A stretch of DNA of 64,000 nt, taken from the NCBI GenBank assembly GCA_963724735.1, contig CAVRVX010000026.1, positions 52,097 to 116,096 on the forward strand. The letters are read 5' to 3'. The stretch comes from Rhodoplanes sp963724735. Its GTDB lineage: Bacteria > Pseudomonadota > Alphaproteobacteria > Rhizobiales > Xanthobacteraceae. Of this stretch, positions 1-9,447 are shown in pieces. The first letter of the stretch is position 1; every line of letters starts with the position of its first letter. Made by a program: the position numbers and the translations under genes. The notes below the pieces were generated by a model. The model saw only the letters and a program-made list of their open reading frames with translations. It was not told the origin of the DNA and searched no databases.

Positions 1-1095
1 CGGCCGGCGGGAGGCGCGCTGGGCGCAGCCGTCGAGGCCAAGCGGCGGCGTGGCCGCGGGGCGCAGTCGAATGCGAGCGGCCGCTACGAACCCATCGCCC
101 GCGTTGTCCTCGACGACGGCTGGCAAAACCTGGACGACCTGCCGCCCTTCCAAACCAGCGTTTCCGTCGACACGGCGCGGAAGGTCATCACTCGCAACGA
201 CTCGCCCGACATTTCCTTCGATCGCTCGATCAATCCCTATCGCGGCTGCGAGCATGGCTGTGTGTATTGCTTTGCGCGTCCGACCCACGCTTATCTCGGC
301 CTGTCGCCCGGTCTCGACTTCGAATCGAAGCTGTTCGTGAAACCGGATGCGCCGGACCTGCTCGAACGCGAGCTGTCCGCCCCGAACTATGTTCCGCGCA
401 CGATCGCGATCGGCACCAATACCGACCCCTATCAGCCGATCGAGCGGCGCTACCAAGTGATGCGGCGCATTCTGGAGGTGCTGGACAAGGCCGGCCACCC
501 GGTCGGCATCGTCACCAAATCCGACCTGATCCTGCGCGACCTCGACATCCTCTCGCGCATGGCGCAGCGCCGGCTGGTGCGCGTCGCCATCTCGGTGACC
601 ACGCTCGATCCGCAACTTGCCCGCATCATGGAGCCGCGCGCGCCCACCCCGCCGCGTAGGCTCGCCGCGCTGCGCGCGCTCGCGGCGGCGGGCGTGCCGG
701 TCTCGGTGATGGTCGCCCCGCTCGTCCCGGCCATCAACGACGCCGAGATCGAGCGCGTCCTCGACGCCGCGGCGGCGGCTGGCGTGGAGGGCGCGGGCTA
801 CGTGCTGCTGCGCCTGCCGCTCGAGCTGCGCGATCTTTTTCGCGAATGGCTCGCCGCCCATTTCCCGGACCGCGAAAAGCACGTGTTCGCCCTCATCCGC
901 CAGATGCGCGGCGGCAAGGACTACGATTCGGCCTTCGGCACGCGCATGACGGGGCGTGGCCCCTATGCCTGGATGCTCGGCCGGCGGTTCGAGACCGCCT
1001 GCGCCCGGCTCGGCTTGAATGAGCGCAAGACCGTGCTCACCACCGAGCATTTCGCCCCGCCGCGCCCGCAGACGGAGCAGCTGAGCTTGTTTTGA
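1..1095 (+). CDS. PA0069 family radical SAM protein, 5'-partial
   Basis: The frame is open from the first base, so the start lies outside the window. The radical SAM iron-sulfur ligand motif CEHGCVYC lies at 247-270, preceded by the family context SFDRSINPYRGC. The following half-barrel segments (TDPYQPIERRY, VTKSDLILRDLDIL, SVTTLDPQLARIMEPRAP) match the SplB-like COG1533 proteins known as PA0069/Rv2578c. Members cleave S-adenosylmethionine to start radical chemistry, but their substrate is unknown. The C-terminus ends ordinarily with TEQLSLF. GC content and codon use match the alphaproteobacterial core genes downstream of the restriction locus. An ATG at 262 is internal, because the cysteine motif begins before it. 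Confidence 0.9.
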   Translation, partial: RPAGGALGAAVEAKRRRGRGAQSNASGRYEPIARVVLDDGWQNLDDLPPFQTSVSVDTARKVITRNDSPDISFDRSINPYRGCEHGCVYCFARPTHAYLGLSPGLDFESKLFVKPDAPDLLERELSAPNYVPRTIAIGTNTDPYQPIERRYQVMRRILEVLDKAGHPVGIVTKSDLILRDLDILSRMAQRRLVRVAISVTTLDPQLARIMEPRAPTPPRRLAALRALAAAGVPVSVMVAPLVPAINDAEIERVLDAAAAAGVEGAGYVLLRLPLELRDLFREWLAAHFPDREKHVFALIRQMRGGKDYDSAFGTRMTGRGPYAWMLGRRFETACARLGLNERKTVLTTEHFAPPRPQTEQLSLF

Positions 1096-1308
1096 GGAGC
1101 GTTGCGAGCCGTCGCCAACGGATACCTCTTATCCACAGCCGCAATCCGCCGAAAGCCGACAACCGACCAACGACGCGATGTGCCCCATAAGGAGAAATTG
1201 ATATCAGCTCATCACCGCAAAAAGTCTGTGGGCGCGTTCTCTGCCTGTTCTCTTCACCTGAAATTCGTGTACGGTCCTGACCTGCACAAACTAGTCGCGG
1301 AACCGAGA

Positions 1309-2229
1309 ATGCTCCAGATACCCGCCTCAATCCCATTGGAGAGGTTCCTCAACACGACCATAGTGGGAGACGCCTACGACCTATTCGAGCAGCTCCCAGC
1401 GGCTTCGATCGACCTCATCATCACAAGCCCTCCCTACTGGGGGCATCGCGATTACGGCCTCAAGCACAACTGGAACCGCTTCAATAATATCCCAGAGGTT
1501 CGGAAAATCGGCCCGAAGAGCCCTGGCTACGCTTGGTACCGTTCCAGGGGAGGTCTTCTCGGGTTGGAGCCGTATCCGGAGTGGTACATCTCGCACCTCA
1601 TCGAGATACTCGATCGTGCGTCTCGCTGCCTCAAGTCTGACGGCAGTATGTGGATAAATGTCGGCGACACCTACTTCGCCCGATGGAGTAGCATTCGGAA
1701 CGGCGGCCGGCAAGGAATGGGTGACACCAGCCGCAAGCGACGCAAAACTCCCCTCGGCTCATTTAGGGCGGAGAAACAGCTCCTCTTGATTCCCGCGCGA
1801 TTTGCAATTCAGATGCAGGACCAGCGCTGGATACTCCGCAATGATCTAATTTGGCACAAGCCAAACGCCCTGCCTCTGCGAGAAAGCGATCGTCTGAACC
1901 TTTCTCATGAGCACTTCTTCCATTTCGTCAAGAAGCCGAAATTCGGCCGCCCAAAGTACTATTACGACGCGGACGCCACCGAGAACCGCCAATCAGACGT
2001 AGTTTCGGTTCTGGTGGAGCCAGGCGACGACGGCCACACGGCCACTTTCCCTAAGACACTCATCAAGCCGCGTATCCTCTCAAGCAGCCCGTTTGGCGGC
2101 GTTGTCCTCGACCCCTTTTGCGGCACAGGCCGCGCGCTTCAGGTCGCGATGGAGTCTGGTCGGCACGCGATTGGCTTCGACCTCCAATCGGAATTCGCAA
2201 CCGCAGCCTTACGACGCATAAAGAAATGA
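1309..2229 (+). CDS. Site-specific DNA methyltransferase of a NotI-type R-M system
   Basis: Predicted to protect the host from the adjacent nuclease by methylating its recognition site. Motif IV (TSPPYW) is near the N-terminus and motif I (DPFCGTGRA) near the C-terminus, which is the beta-class order with the target-recognition region between them. SPPY-type motif IV is common in N4-cytosine enzymes but also occurs in N6-adenine enzymes, so the modified base is inferred. The frame is open upstream to 1102; ATG 1309 was chosen because homology-like sequence begins there. The stop overlaps the next gene's start (ATGA at 2226-2229), implying translational coupling. GC is visibly lower than in the flanking core genes, a sign of transfer. 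Confidence 0.8.
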   Translation: MLQIPASIPLERFLNTTIVGDAYDLFEQLPAASIDLIITSPPYWGHRDYGLKHNWNRFNNIPEVRKIGPKSPGYAWYRSRGGLLGLEPYPEWYISHLIEILDRASRCLKSDGSMWINVGDTYFARWSSIRNGGRQGMGDTSRKRRKTPLGSFRAEKQLLLIPARFAIQMQDQRWILRNDLIWHKPNALPLRESDRLNLSHEHFFHFVKKPKFGRPKYYYDADATENRQSDVVSVLVEPGDDGHTATFPKTLIKPRILSSSPFGGVVLDPFCGTGRALQVAMESGRHAIGFDLQSEFATAALRRIKK

Positions 2230-3327
2230 AGAAGCCGCTCCAGAAAGGCAACTTTATCAGCGAATGGTTCGGTCAGCGGATTTTTCCCGAAGTTAGATTG
2301 GATTCAAATGCCGTCTCCGGTGCGAACTGGAGCACGTGCCCATTCTTGACCAGTGTCAAGCGCGAAAACACGAAATGCATCAAATCCGAGAACGCATTCG
2401 GTGTTTGCGCTATCAACTCGCTCGGCAACGGAGTTAGGAAGGATTGGCTCGTTTGTCCGTATCGCGTGATCGACAGCGAAATAGTTCGCGGCGCATGCGC
2501 GGCCATTTTTGGCGCATTACCCTCGCTTCCTCCTATTCCGATTTCCATTCTCAGAGACGAAAAGGGCCGGTCGGCTCTTAATCAAGGCCTTTCTGTAGAC
2601 GGACGCGCTTTCGTGTTCTTTCAAGACAAGCTTGGCGGAGAGATTTCGATAAACGGCACGCTGGCATCGCCCGAAATATCCTTTTGACATCACTGTAGTC
2701 GAACTCTCGCAGCCTCAAAAAGACGCCCTAAAGATCAACCGGTATGGGTTCATCGAAATCCAGACGATGGATTTTCACGGTAGCTATAAGTCGGCTGTGT
2801 CGAATCTCAGGGACGCACTTCGCTTGCACAAGAAGAAGTTCCCAATCGAACTTGCGAAAAACCAGGCCTGGGCATCCCAGCATGTTGAAGGACCCAACAT
2901 CGCGAACGTTTTCAAGCGCACCTTCTACCAGACCCTTCTCAAATTTGAGCTGAGCAAGGAAGGAGCTGCGGCCGGTACAGTTCTCGCGTTGCCTGAATCC
3001 GTATGGGATAGTTGGCAGCCATTCCTCGGTCGGCCGACTATCGAGCAGGTCGCGGAAACCGAGTACCGCCTTGTCGGCGGCGACAATGAGGGTTTCCATG
3101 GGACCAATGCATGGGTATTCGTTTTTGTCCTCGACGCAAACTCAGACCAGCCAATATCTCCGGTTCGGATAACGTCAAGGATTTGGGTCAGTGCTACCGA
3201 TCTCGTGCAACACGCATTCGTTACGGTTCCTAGGAATATGCTTCAACGCGCGACTGCTGACGACGTTTTATTGCCGCGTATCCGGGATCGCATCAAAAAG
3301 GCTGTGGCATTCCTTCAAATCATGTAG
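2226..3327 (+). pseudogene. NotI-like type II restriction endonuclease, frameshifted
   Basis: Resembles the rare-cutter NotI nuclease throughout: FISEWFGQRIFPEV at the N-terminus, CPFLT, DKLGGEIS, IEIQTMDFHGSYK, and EGPNIANVFKRTFYQ. Four cysteines (CPFLT, KCIK, GVCA, LVCP) match the Cys4 metal site described for NotI, and the EIQ of IEIQTMDFHG matches its PD-(D/E)XK catalytic core. The frame breaks at the T-run 2682-2685, where one extra T creates a TGA (2685-2687). Removing it restores SFDITVVELSQPQ and continues to 3327. As written the nuclease would be inactive. Whether the indel is real or an assembly error is open. The start overlaps the methyltransferase stop. Confidence 0.8.
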
Positions 3328-3421
3328 TTCGCCCGAAATCGGTAAGAAGAACATGCTCTTGGGCGATCAATCACCGCCCGTCTTGCCTCCGGCCCGCCGA
3401 CCCGCCACGATGGCGGCATGA

Positions 3422-4195
3422 GTTCGCAAGCCCGCCGACAACAGCGCGCCGCGCCTTCCGCTCGGGGAGGCGCCGATCCGGCCCACCTTCAAGCGCGAGC
3501 GCAAAGCCCTCCAACGTGGCCTCTGGCCGGTCGCGGGCTGCGACGAGGCGGGGCGCGGACCGCTCGCGGGGCCGGTGGTCGCCGCCGCCGTGATCCTCGA
3601 CCCCAAGCGCATCCCGCGCGGGCTCGACGACTCCAAGAAACTCACACCGGAGCGGCGCGCGGTCCTCTATGCGCGCATCTGCGCCAGCGCCGAAGTCGGC
3701 GTCGCCGTCGCCTCGCGCGCCCGCATCGACCGCGACAATATCCGGCAGGCCTCGCTGTGGGCGCTCGCGCGGGCGGTGCGCGCGCTGCCGACGCCGCCGC
3801 GCCTCGTCTTCGTCGATGGCTGCGACCGGATCGAGGTCGCTTGCGATTGCGAAGCGGTGATCAGCGGGGATGCGCTGGTGCTCTCGATCGCGGCGGCCTC
3901 GATCGTCGCCAAGGTCGCGCGCGACCGGCTGATGGCGCAGGTGGGCGCGGCGCATCCGGGCTACGGCTTCGAGCGCCATATGGGGTACGGCGTGCCCGAG
4001 CATGCGGATGCGCTGACGCGGCTCGGGCCGACCATTCATCACCGGCGCAGCTTCGCCCCGGTCGCTATCGCCTATGGGGACCGTCCACTCGTTGCTCTGG
4101 AGGAGCAAACCCTGCTGTTCGGCGGTTCGGCCGAGCCCGCGGTCGAAGAAGACACGTCGGCGACCCTCCCGCTTTCGCCGTCCCGCGCAGTTTGA
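3422..4195 (+). CDS. rnhB: Ribonuclease HII, start disrupted
   Basis: Removes RNA from RNA-DNA hybrids and misincorporated ribonucleotides. The acidic active site is visible: GCDEAGRGPLAGPV, FVDGCDR, and SIVAKVARDRLM, followed by HPGYGFERHMGYG. The conserved N-terminal DE pair lies upstream of the first in-frame start codon (GTG 3575), so translation must begin earlier. However, the frame opens at 3422 just after an in-frame TGA (3419-3421). ATG GCG GCA at 3410 leads straight into that stop, and ATG 3418 is in another frame. A single substitution or indel here would restore a normal start. It sits downstream of the acquired R-M pair. Confidence 0.85.
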   Translation, partial: VRKPADNSAPRLPLGEAPIRPTFKRERKALQRGLWPVAGCDEAGRGPLAGPVVAAAVILDPKRIPRGLDDSKKLTPERRAVLYARICASAEVGVAVASRARIDRDNIRQASLWALARAVRALPTPPRLVFVDGCDRIEVACDCEAVISGDALVLSIAAASIVAKVARDRLMAQVGAAHPGYGFERHMGYGVPEHADALTRLGPTIHHRRSFAPVAIAYGDRPLVALEEQTLLFGGSAEPAVEEDTSATLPLSPSRAV

Positions 4196-4344
4196 TACGA
4201 CCCTTGTCCCGGCTGCCGCTCGGCCGCGCCGACGCTCTGTCTCGCGTCGCGGTCTTGCGGCAGTCACCCGACCCTCGGTCCGGACCGCTATTCCCGCGTC
4301 CCTCCGGACTTGAGCTTCCCGCGTAGGATCGAATTCGGCCGCCA

Positions 4345-5847
4345 ATGCTGCACGTCGCCTTGTTCGTCGAATTGCTGCGTTCGCGGCCGCGCTTCATGGT
4401 GTGGGCGGCGACGCTGACCCAGGCGGCGCTGTGGTGGCTCGTGCCGAGCATCTTCTACTCCGCGCCGCCGGGCGACCTCGCGCTGACCATCGCGGTCGGC
4501 CACGAGTTCAATCTCGGATCATTCTGGGGTCCGCCGCTCGCCTACTGGATCGCCGATATCGCCTTCGTCGTCGCCGGGATGCCCGGCGTCTATCTGCTCT
4601 CCCAGGCGTGCGTCGTCGTCACCTATTGGGCGGTGTTCCGCCTCGGCCAGTCGATCGTCGGCGTTCACCATGCGGCGCTGGCGGTGCTGCTGATGATCGG
4701 CATTTCCGCCTTCTCGGTGCCGACGCCGAATTTCGGCCCGCCGATTCTGGCCATGCCGCTGACCGCGCTCGCGGTTCTGCACTATTGGCGCGCGCTCGGC
4801 GAAGGCCGGCGCAATTATTCGTTCGTGTTGGCGGGCGAGCTTGCTCTCTTGATCCTCACCACCCATTCCGGCCTTATTCTGCTCGGCGTGATCATCGCGT
4901 TCACGCTCGTCGACCGGCGCGGGCGGGCGATGCTGCTGACCATCGAGCCGTGGATCGCCGGCATCGTCATCGTCGTGATTTTGTTTCCGCACCTGATCTG
5001 GCTGGACATGTCGGGAATGGGATGGGCTTGGCTGTCCCGGTTGCGTCCCGACCGTCCCGGAGATTGGGCGCTCACGTTATGGATTCGCCAGGTGTCCGGA
5101 GTTGTGCTCGCGCACGTGGGAGCGCTGGTGCTGGTTGGGTTGTCGTCGCGCTTCGGCGGCGTGGGCGAGAAGCCGCCCGTCTTCGAACGCAGTCCGCTGG
5201 ACACGTTCGAGCGGCGCTTCGTCCTGTTTTTCGCGATTGCGCTGCCGCTCACCTCCACCGTTGTCGGGGCGCTGCTCGGCGAGCGCAGCCCGGTGGGCAG
5301 GATGAGCCCGAATGTCGTGCTTTCGGGCCTCGCGATTGTCGTGCTCGCGGGGAACGTCATCGAGCTGCATCGGCAGTGGCTCACAGGTTTTGCCTGGAGC
5401 GTTTTGCTGCTCGCGCCGCCGCTCTTCGCCGCCATCGCTCCCCTGGCCATGCCGTTTATTACGAACGCACCGATCGCGACCGCGCAGCCGGCGAAGGAGA
5501 TCGGACGATTCTTCGGAGATAGTTTCGAGCGGCGCATCGGCAAGCGCCTTCCCATCGTCGCCGGCGATCAGCGGCTCGCCTCGTTGATCGCGATTTACGC
5601 GCGCGGGCGTCCGAGCCTCTTCCTCGACAACGCGCCCGAACGCACGCCCTGGGTCACCGGCGAGGATCTGCGGCGTCAGGGCGCCATTGTCGTATGGCAG
5701 ACGACCGACACGGCCGGTGCGCCGCCCCCCGAGATCAGAGCGAGATTCCCCGACCTCGTGCCCGAAGTGCCGCGCGCCTTTGCCTACTCGGTCCAGGGCC
5801 GTCTGCCGCTCCTGCGCATCGGCTGGGGGGTGCTGCGCCCGCAGTAG
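4345..5847 (+). CDS. Glycosyltransferase family 39-like integral membrane protein
   Basis: A 500-residue polytopic membrane protein with about ten hydrophobic segments. The early loop has GDLALTIAVGHEFNLGSFWGPPLAYW, split here by the usual acidic residue of GT-C enzymes (D after PPG). This architecture matches the dolichyl/undecaprenyl-phosphate sugar transferases of the GT39/ArnT/PMT group, which add sugars from a lipid donor at the periplasmic face. The C-terminal soluble part includes GDSFERRIGKRLPIVAGDQR. The acceptor and sugar are unknown. It stands alone between rnhB and the RNase T2 gene, with intact frame and typical high-GC codon use. Confidence 0.75.
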   Translation: MLHVALFVELLRSRPRFMVWAATLTQAALWWLVPSIFYSAPPGDLALTIAVGHEFNLGSFWGPPLAYWIADIAFVVAGMPGVYLLSQACVVVTYWAVFRLGQSIVGVHHAALAVLLMIGISAFSVPTPNFGPPILAMPLTALAVLHYWRALGEGRRNYSFVLAGELALLILTTHSGLILLGVIIAFTLVDRRGRAMLLTIEPWIAGIVIVVILFPHLIWLDMSGMGWAWLSRLRPDRPGDWALTLWIRQVSGVVLAHVGALVLVGLSSRFGGVGEKPPVFERSPLDTFERRFVLFFAIALPLTSTVVGALLGERSPVGRMSPNVVLSGLAIVVLAGNVIELHRQWLTGFAWSVLLLAPPLFAAIAPLAMPFITNAPIATAQPAKEIGRFFGDSFERRIGKRLPIVAGDQRLASLIAIYARGRPSLFLDNAPERTPWVTGEDLRRQGAIVVWQTTDTAGAPPPEIRARFPDLVPEVPRAFAYSVQGRLPLLRIGWGVLRPQ

Positions 5848-5983
5848 CAGTTCGCCGTCCGGCGAAGGACGCCGGCACTTTTCCAGTGAACGCGCCTCGC
5901 CCGCGCGATTTGTTCTTGAATTGTTCTCATTCGTGGTGTAATCTCAGCGCGCTTGTCGGGCGTGTCATGTTGAGGGGCTTTCG

Positions 5984-6671
5984 ATGACGCGGTGGTTTCG
6001 CCTGGCGGCCTGGGTGGCCGTGCTCAATGTTGCGCTTTTGTCGGCGGGCGGCGCGGCCGCGCAGGACCAGCGACAGAACGAACCGGGCAAGTTCGATTTC
6101 TATGTGCTCTCGCTCTCGTGGTCGCCGTCCTATTGCGAGGCGAGCGCGGAGCGACAGTCCGAAGGGCGGCGTCCCGACCCGCAATGCGGGCCGCGCCCTT
6201 TTTCCTTCGTGGTTCACGGGTTGTGGCCGCAATATGAAAACGGATTTCCCGAGTTTTGCCAGGTGCCGGCGCCGCGGCTTAACCGCGACCTCGTCTCCTC
6301 CATGCTCGACCTGATGCCGAAGTCCGCGCCTTGTGTTCCGTGAATGGGATCGTCACGGCGTGTGTTCGAGATTGCCGCCGGCCGGCTATTTCGAGTCGGT
6401 GCGCAAGGCGCGCGCCTTGGTCAAGATTCCGGCCGAATTCATCGAGCTGAAGGCGCCGCTGACGGTGACGCCCGCCGAGATCGAAACGGCGTTCGTCAAA
6501 GCCAATCCCGGTCTTTCTGCCGAAGGGATCGCGGTGCGTTGCGACAAGCGGCGCTTGCGCGAGGTGAGGATCTGCCTCAGCCGGGAATTCAGGTTTCAGA
6601 ATTGTCCGGAGATCGATCGCCGCAGCTGCCGGCGCGAAAGTCTGACCATGCCTCCGGTCCGGGGCGGCTAA
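5984..6671 (+). pseudogene. Ribonuclease T2 family protein, frameshifted
   Basis: A secreted acid RNase of the T2/RNase I group. An N-terminal signal peptide runs to about GGAAAQD. The first active-site block (FVVHGLWPQYENGFPE) is in the first frame, and the second (REWDRHGVCS) is in the frame that runs 6333-6671. One extra C near 6328 breaks the frame; dropping it joins KSALV to FREWDRHG. The usual first histidine of the HEWxKHG block is arginine here, while the catalytic Glu and last His are kept. Six or more cysteines suit a disulfide-rich periplasmic enzyme. Decay and a sequencing indel are both possible. Confidence 0.75.
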
Positions 6672-6823
6672 GTTCTATAGGCGGGCGGCAGCAGCCTCCG
6701 GCCCCTTGCGCGCGCATTTCCTGCTTGCGCATAAATGCGAACCAGACGTGGCGAGGGGGCCGAACGCCGCCGCGATAGGCAGGATCGAGCAGGCCCGAGC
6801 TTGTTGGCCCGAAGCGAAGGCGA

Positions 6824-7669
6824 ATGAACTATCGGCACGCCTTTCATGCCGGCAACTTCGCCGACGTGCTCAAACACGCGACGCTCTCCCGCATACTCCT
6901 GCATCTATGCACGAAGCCAGCGGCCTTTCGTGTCATCGACACGCATGCGGGCGCGGGCCTGTATGACCTGACCGGACCGGAGGCGAGCCGCACCGGCGAA
7001 TGGCGCGACGGAATCGGCCGGCTTCGCGCTGCGCCGCTCGCTCCCGAAATCGCGTCCTTGTTGGCGCCCTATCTCGAAGCGATCGGCGCATTCAACGAAG
7101 GCGATGCGCTGAAGCGCTATCCCGGGTCGCCGCTTCTGGCGCTGCGCCTGATGCGGACGCAGGACCGGCTCACGGCCTGCGAGCTTTCGCCCCCCGCCGC
7201 TGCGGCGCTTGAGCACGCGCTCGCCCGCGACGCGCGTGCGACCGTCGTGACGATCGACGGCTATGTCGCCCTCAAGGCCTATGTGCCGCCGAAGGAGAGG
7301 CGCGGGCTCGTGCTGGTCGACCCGCCATTCGAGCAGCCGGACGAGTTTTCGCGGCTCGCGAACTGCATAGAGCAGGCATGGCGCAAATGGGCGACCGGGA
7401 CGTTCATGCTCTGGTATCCGCTTAAAGACCGGCGCGCCGCGACGGCGTTCGCGCACGCTCTCGGCGCCGGCCCGCTGCGGAAAATCCTGCGCGCCGAACT
7501 CGACGTGAACGCGAGCGCAACCGAACTTGGCGCCGCCGGACTCATCATCATCAACCCGCCCTGGCGGCTCGCCGACGAACTGAACCTGCTGCTCCCGGCC
7601 TTTGTCCGGCTGTTTGCGCGCGGCTCGGGCGGCGGGTATCGCCTCGATTGGCTAAGACGGGAGGCCTGA
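6824..7669 (+). CDS. rlmJ: 23S rRNA (adenine(2030)-N6)-methyltransferase RlmJ
   Basis: Methylates A2030 of 23S rRNA. The family N-terminus MNYRHAFHAGNFADVLKH is present, followed by the SAM site VIDTHAGAGLYDL and the catalytic N6-methyltransferase motif VDPPFEQ (DPPF). Length (281 residues) is normal for the family. The ATG at 6824 coincides with the conserved N-terminus, so the start is secure. The frame is intact and high-GC, consistent with a core chromosomal gene. Confidence 0.93.
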   Translation: MNYRHAFHAGNFADVLKHATLSRILLHLCTKPAAFRVIDTHAGAGLYDLTGPEASRTGEWRDGIGRLRAAPLAPEIASLLAPYLEAIGAFNEGDALKRYPGSPLLALRLMRTQDRLTACELSPPAAAALEHALARDARATVVTIDGYVALKAYVPPKERRGLVLVDPPFEQPDEFSRLANCIEQAWRKWATGTFMLWYPLKDRRAATAFAHALGAGPLRKILRAELDVNASATELGAAGLIIINPPWRLADELNLLLPAFVRLFARGSGGGYRLDWLRREA

Positions 7670-7873
7670 GCTTTCAATCGGGCGATGCAGGCCCCCTTTG
7701 TGGACCGCGGGCTCTATGTTAGTCTTTGCTGGGGCTTTGGCGTTCCATCCCTGCGAGAAGCCGATGGAGCGAACGGGGCGGATGAAGGCCGATGCTCCTC
7801 TCGGACTGCTAAGCAGCCGGTCGTCGCGCCGTGAGGGCCGGCGGCGAATGAAGTGGGGATTAGGAGCGTCCCG

Positions 7874-8086
7874 ATGGCAATGGGCGGTACGGTCAAATTC
7901 TTCAATAGCGAGCGCGGCTACGGATTCATCAAGCCGGATGACGGCGGCCGTGATGTATTCGTGCACATCACCGCAGTCGAGCGCGCGGGGCTCAAGACGC
8001 TGAACGAAGGACAACGCATTACCTTCGACGTCGAGCCCGACAAGAAGGGGAAGGGCCCGAAGGCCGTCAATCTCGTGATTTCGTGA
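7874..8086 (+). CDS. CspA-family cold-shock protein
   Basis: A 70-residue single-strand nucleic-acid-binding OB-fold protein. RNP1 appears as ERGYGFIKP and RNP2 as VFVHI, with the family start GGTVKFFN. AGGAG at 7862-7866 sits seven bases before ATG 7874, which settles the start over a GTG at 7853. About 200 bases separate it from rlmJ, long enough for the structured 5' leader often found on csp genes, but I see no specific thermosensor motif. It converges with folD on the opposite strand. Confidence 0.93.
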   Translation: MAMGGTVKFFNSERGYGFIKPDDGGRDVFVHITAVERAGLKTLNEGQRITFDVEPDKKGKGPKAVNLVIS

Positions 8087-8228
8087 CGATTCTCCCTCGC
8101 GACGCCAGCGCCGGCCACGCGCGACGCTGAGCGCCGCTCTCCACCGAGCATCGGCTGGACAATAGCGTTTGATGCACGCGCGCTCCGCGCGGGGGAGCCG
8201 CGGTTTGCGCGACCCGGGCGCGATTGCG

Positions 8229-9113
8229 TCAAAGCGCGGGCTCGGGCAAGCCGGCCGCAGCGCAGGCCGCGCGCAGCGTGTTGAGCATCAGGCATGCGAT
8301 CGTCATCGGCCCGACCCCGCCGGGAACGGGCGTGATCGCCCCCGCCACGTCCGCCGCCTCTGCGAAGGCGACATCGCCGACGAGCCGGGTTTTTCCGCCC
8401 TCGGCCGCAACGCGGTTGATCCCGACATCGATCACGGTCGCGCCGGGCTTGATGAAGCCGCGTTTCACGAATTCGGGTCGGCCCATCGCGACAAAGAGGA
8501 GGTCTGCCCGGCGTGCGACCGCCGCAAGGTCGCGCGTCTTGGAATGAGCCACCGTCACGGTCGCGTCTTCAGCGAGCAGGAGGTGCGCGAGCGGCTTGCC
8601 GACAATGTTCGACCGACCGATGATCACCGCCTCCATCCCTGCAAGCGACGCATGCACGGTTTTAGCGAGCCGAACGCAGGCAAGCGGCGTGCACGGCCTG
8701 ATGCCCGGCAGGCCGGCGGCGAGCAGGCCGGCGGTCAGCGGATGGAAGCCATCGACATCCTTGGCCGGCGTGATCGCCGCGATCACTTTTTGCCGATCGA
8801 CCTGCGAAGGCAGCGGAAGTTGCACCAAAATCGCGTGCACCGCCGGATCGGCATTGAGCTTTGCAACGAGGCTCAGCACCTCGCTCTCGGCGACCGTCCC
8901 GGGCAGCTTGTAGAGAAAGGAGCGCATGCCGAGGGCGCCGCTTTTCGCCGCCTTGTTGCGGACATAGACCTCGCTGGCCGGATTGTCGCCGGCGAGCACG
9001 ACAGCGAGCCCCGGTTCGAGGCCATGCTCCTTTTTCAAACGCGCCACCTCGCTTGCGATCTTGACGCCGAGTTCCTCGGCGATCGCCTTGCCGTCGATGC
9101 GGCGCGCGCTCAT
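8229..9113 (-). CDS. folD: Bifunctional methylenetetrahydrofolate dehydrogenase/cyclohydrolase
   Basis: Interconverts 5,10-methylene- and 10-formyl-tetrahydrofolate in one-carbon metabolism. Visible family motifs are YVRNKAAKSGALG (with the catalytic Tyr and Lys), VQLPLPSQVD, PAKDVDGFHP, the NADP-binding segment VIIGRSNIVGKPLAHLLL and the C-terminal TPVPGGVGPMTIACLM. ATG at 9113 starts MSARRIDGK, the expected N-terminus. It is the last gene of a compact operon with DUF167 and YggT genes, an order common in Hyphomicrobiales. Confidence 0.95.
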   Translation of the reverse strand: MSARRIDGKAIAEELGVKIASEVARLKKEHGLEPGLAVVLAGDNPASEVYVRNKAAKSGALGMRSFLYKLPGTVAESEVLSLVAKLNADPAVHAILVQLPLPSQVDRQKVIAAITPAKDVDGFHPLTAGLLAAGLPGIRPCTPLACVRLAKTVHASLAGMEAVIIGRSNIVGKPLAHLLLAEDATVTVAHSKTRDLAAVARRADLLFVAMGRPEFVKRGFIKPGATVIDVGINRVAAEGGKTRLVGDVAFAEAADVAGAITPVPGGVGPMTIACLMLNTLRAACAAAGLPEPAL

Positions 9114-9117
9114 CCCG

Positions 9118-9447
9118 TCAGCCTTCCGTAAGCGCTGCAAGCGCGGCCGCAAGCTCGGGACCGGCCCCACTGATCTTGACCCTCTTGGTGCGAGCGGTTT
9201 CGCCGGCGACGATCGCCACGCGGCGCGGCGCTATGCGCAGCGCCTTCGCGAGCAGCGCGATCAATGCGGCGTTCGCGTCCCCGTCGCTCGGCGCGGCCCG
9301 CACGCGCGTCTTCAAGACCGCGCGGCCGTCGGCGAGCGTCTCCACGCCGTCGATCGCGTCGCATCCGCCTCGCGGGGTCAGCCTTACCGTCACGATCAGC
9401 CCATCCGCGGTCACCGCCCATGGCGCGCTGCCGCCGGCCGCGCTCAA
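9118..9447 (-). CDS. DUF167 (YggU) family protein
   Basis: A small conserved protein of unknown function, about 109 residues. The signatures are VRLTPRGGCDAIDG, LKTRVRAAPSDGDANAALIALLAKAL and VAIVAGETARTKRVKISG, close to the YggU fold seen in many bacteria. It appears to start at a TTG that overlaps the stop of the upstream YggT gene by four bases, suggesting coupled translation. Five bases separate it from folD. Confidence 0.88.
   Translation of the reverse strand: MSAAGGSAPWAVTADGLIVTVRLTPRGGCDAIDGVETLADGRAVLKTRVRAAPSDGDANAALIALLAKALRIAPRRVAIVAGETARTKRVKISGAGPELAAALAALTEG

Noticed and set aside
5694..5987. Small plus-strand frame between the GT39 gene and the RNase T2 gene
   Set aside because: It overlaps the end of the GT39 gene in another frame and has no start signal or motif.
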